Source: Ignavibacteriales bacterium
Lineage (GTDB): Bacteria > Bacteroidota > Ignavibacteria > UBA10030 > SZUA-254
DNA: 8,690 nt
Reading direction: 5' to 3'
NCBI GenBank assembly: GCA_016207985.1
Contig: JACQYX010000334.1
Location: 1-8,690 of the forward strand
Position 1 is the stretch's first letter. Every line of letters begins with the position of its first letter. A program made the position numbers and the translations under genes. The notes under the pieces are model-generated. The model had not been told where the DNA came from, ran no database searches, and saw nothing but the letters and a program-made list of their open reading frames with translations. Shown in pieces: positions 6,809 through 8,690 of the stretch.

Positions 6809-8279
6809 ATGATAGAATCGAATAATCAAAAAACTGCTTTAATCATATCGACACTGTCGTCGTTTACAACTCCATTTATGGTTTCTGCTCTCAACGTTGC
6901 ACTGCCAACATTGGGAAAAGAATTTTCACTTGATGCTATTGCTTTAAGCTGGGTTGCAACATCGTACCTTTTGGCTGCCGCGGTTTTCCTGATCCCGTTC
7001 GGAAGGATAGGTGATATTCATGGAAGAAAGAAAATTTTCATTTATGGTATTGCCGTCTATTCATTTTTTTCTTTGCTCATAGTATTTGCAAATTCCGGAA
7101 ATATTTTAATCCGCCAGAGGCGGACGAGGGTTTAATTCCCCGCCCCTTGGGGCGAATAAATAAATAAAATGTATTTGATACCCCGCTGCTTACGGCGGGG
7201 TAGTTCATTTCGGCTTACGCGGTTTGCAGGGAATCGGTGCGGCGATGGTTTTTGGAACTTCAACTGCAATACTTTTATCCGTAACTCCTCCTAATAAAAG
7301 AGGACACGTGTTAGGTATAAACGTTGCCGCTGTTTATTTGGGCTTATCTCTCGGACCTTTTTTAGGTGGACTGTTAACGCAATACTTCGGCTGGAGATCT
7401 ATTTTTTATGTCAATGTTTTGTTAGGGGTATTAATAGTTATCTATACAATCTGGAGACTGAAAGGAGAGTGGGCTGAAGCGAAAGGCGATAAGTTCGATC
7501 TCGTCGGATCATCTTTTTTTACTATTGCAATGTTAGCGTTGATGTATGGATTGTCTAAGCTACCGCACGAAGCAGGTGTGTGGACTCTCGCCATCGGAAT
7601 AATATTTCTTATCATGTTTGTTATTTGGGAAAGCCGCATACAGAATCCCATTTTAGATATCAGATTGTTTACGCACAATACGGTGTTCGCAATGTCGAAT
7701 GCCGCGGCTTTAGTCAATTACAGTGCAACCTCGGCTGTTACATTTCTGCTGAGTTTTTATTTGCAATATGTAAAAGGACTTCCTCCAAGAATGGCTGGCA
7801 TAGTGTTAGTATCCCAGCCGATTTTTATGACGCTCATCTCTCCGGTCGCAGGCAGATTATCGGATAAAGTCGAGCCGCGCATCCTCGCATCAAGCGGGAT
7901 GGCATTTAGTGTGTTAGGACTTGTTCTCTTCATGACAATTGGAAGTGATTCATCGCTCACGTTCGTCACGATAAATCTAATCTTATTAGGAATTGGGTTT
8001 GGACTTTTTTCCTCTCCAAACACAAATGCGGTAATGAGCTCGGTAGGCAGGGAGGTTTATGGAGTTGCCTCTGCCACTCTCGGCACAATGCGGTTAACCG
8101 GTCAAATGTTGAGTATGGGATTAGTGATGCTGATATTTTCGTTAATCATCGGTAGAGTGCAGATAACGCCCGAGTACTATCCGCAGTTCATGCACAGCAT
8201 AAGGTTGGCGTTTGGTATATTTGCTTCATTATGTTTTGTAGGGATATTCGCCTCTCTTGCAAGGGGGAAAGTACGCTGA
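6809..8279 (+). pseudogene. DHA2-type MFS multidrug transporter, interrupted by a 100-nt insert
   Basis: Two pieces in different frames make up one gene. The first encodes residues 1-101 (6809-7110) with SWVATSYLLAAAVFLIPFGR and the motif-A-like GRIGDIHGRKK at 65-75. It then reads into the insert and stops at 7133-7135 as a 108-residue product. The second (7211-8279) holds GLRGLQGIGAAM, motif-C-like LSLGPFLGGLL and GWRSIFYVNVLLG, and continues through further membrane helices to a normal TGA. Removing 7111-7210 restores NILIGLRGLQGIG and a 456-residue protein, a normal length for the 14-helix proton-drug antiporters related to EmrB/QacA. About 356 codons after the insert contain no stop, so the break looks recent. 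It is transcribed divergently from the histidine kinase, and its substrate is unknown. A fragment could restart at TTG 7224 or ATG 7245, but neither has a good ribosome binding site. Confidence 0.88.
7111..7210 (+). mobile_element. Palindromic 100-nt insert within the MFS gene
   Basis: The insert holds three hairpins: CCGCC-AGA-GGCGG (7111-7123), CGCCCC-TT-GGGGCG (7141-7154), and ACCCCGCTG-CTTA-CGGCGGGGT (7180-7201, one wobble pair). An AT-rich spacer of AAATAAATAAATAAAAT type separates the last two. The boundary is ambiguous by two bases because TC occurs at both junctions (7110-7111 and 7210-7211); no longer target duplication is seen. It encodes nothing. It looks like a palindromic repeat unit moved by a transposase encoded elsewhere. 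Its hairpins differ in sequence from the clusters at 751-895 and 3321-3462, so it is a second repeat family. Confidence 0.8.
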
Positions 8280-8359
8280 TCAATTAATAATCCGTACCTG
8301 AGGTTACACAGTTGGAGTTCCATTAACCACTCGGTTGGTTGAATTGCCATTATGACTGA

Positions 8360-8397
8360 ACTCAACCCCCACCCAAACCATGAGGTTATCCAAAAAG
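8360..8397 (+). repeat. Dispersed direct repeat, second copy (pair with 3507-3543)
   Basis: The first 20 bases are identical to 3507-3526, followed by ATGAGGTTATCCAAAAAG, which resembles the MITE left end. It lies between the MFS stop and the transposase and may mark the left boundary region of that insertion sequence. The rest of 8280-8513 shows only AT-rich sequence and one weak hairpin at 8325-8340. Confidence 0.55.
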
Positions 8398-8513
8398 CAG
8401 TCTTGTCATTTCGGGTATAATGTTCAGAAAGTGTTGCTCAGATGACTGTAAATTGTTTTTGTATAAGTAATTATGGAAACTAAGATTAAAACAGTTCAAA
8501 GATCAGCGAATAA

Positions 8514-8690
8514 TTATTAAAAAAACATTGTATTGATTGTGGTTCAGCCCACGTTAAACGTAATGGAACAGTTAATCAAAAACATCAACGATGGTTATGT
8601 AATTCATGCGACCGTTCGTTTGTATGGCGAAATAAAACCAACAAACATCTTCGACACTTTGTTTGGTTCAAGCAATGGCTCGTTGAAGGA
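8514..8690 (+). CDS. Transposase N-terminus, zinc-ribbon type (IS1249/IS256-like), partial
   Basis: The frame is open from just after a TAA (8511-8513) to the window edge. It encodes a zinc ribbon with CIDCGSAHVKRNG, then QRWLCNSCDRSFVWRN, giving two C-x2-C pairs 20 residues apart, and then LRHFVWFKQWLVEG. A zinc ribbon followed by an aromatic-rich L-x2-F-x2-W-L segment is typical of IS1249-group transposases in the IS256 family; other zinc-ribbon transposases remain possible. The DDE catalytic core would lie beyond the right edge. No ATG, GTG or TTG precedes the first cysteine pair in this frame. A short frame from ATG 8473 ends at TAA 8518-8520, immediately before the run of A. The start is therefore unresolved, and either an unusual start (ATT 8532), a frameshift or decay is possible. 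Confidence 0.65.

Noticed and set aside
8325..8340. AACCA/TGGTT hairpin as the MFS terminator
   Set aside because: The stem is only five base pairs and no T-run follows it.

Overview
The window is AT-leaning bacterial DNA with fully bacterial gene architecture: a secreted zinc peptidase-like protein, a multi-domain hybrid histidine kinase, an MFS transporter, and the ends of a toxin gene and a transposase. It is dense in palindromic intergenic repeats. The M49-like peptidase, the base composition and the repeat style suggest an environmental member of the Bacteroidota/Ignavibacteria (FCB) group. That placement is inference and is weak, because no rRNA or marker gene is present.

Layout. 2-190 (+) is the 3' end of a HepT-type HEPN toxin gene entering from the left. 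204-734 (-) is a TauE/SafE (TSUP) exporter gene cut off at its 3' end, tail to tail with hepT across a rearrangement point. 735-994 holds a cluster of small palindromes (751-895) and a second, degenerate copy of the exporter's first 29 bases (962-990). 995-3186 (-) is a two-gene operon in which a secreted M49-like zinc hydrolase overlaps a class I SAM methyltransferase by 4 bases. 3187-3683 has no gene. It holds a second copy of the palindrome cluster (3321-3462) and a MITE-like element with 15-bp terminal inverted repeats (3529-3645). 3684-6680 (-) is a 998-residue membrane hybrid histidine kinase (dCACHE-HAMP-PAS-PAS-HisKA-HATPase-REC). A 128-bp divergent promoter region separates it from 6809-8279 (+), a DHA2-type MFS drug-efflux gene. 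The MFS gene is interrupted by a palindrome-rich insert of 100 nt; removing the insert restores a complete 456-residue reading frame. 8514-8690 (+) is the zinc-ribbon N-terminus of a transposase, probably the IS1249 group of IS256, running off the right edge.

How it fits together. The operon, the kinase and the MFS gene are ordinary chromosomal functions, and no multi-gene defence or biosynthetic system is visible. The distinctive theme is genome erosion by small palindromic elements: one sits in the MFS gene, one lies between the exporter and the gene that probably once preceded it directly, and one MITE lies inside an older repeat. The two palindrome clusters share order and spacing, but their arms have changed in compensating ways and their loop cores have changed together. 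I did not find a convincing new biological system; the palindrome cluster is the best candidate for something under-described.
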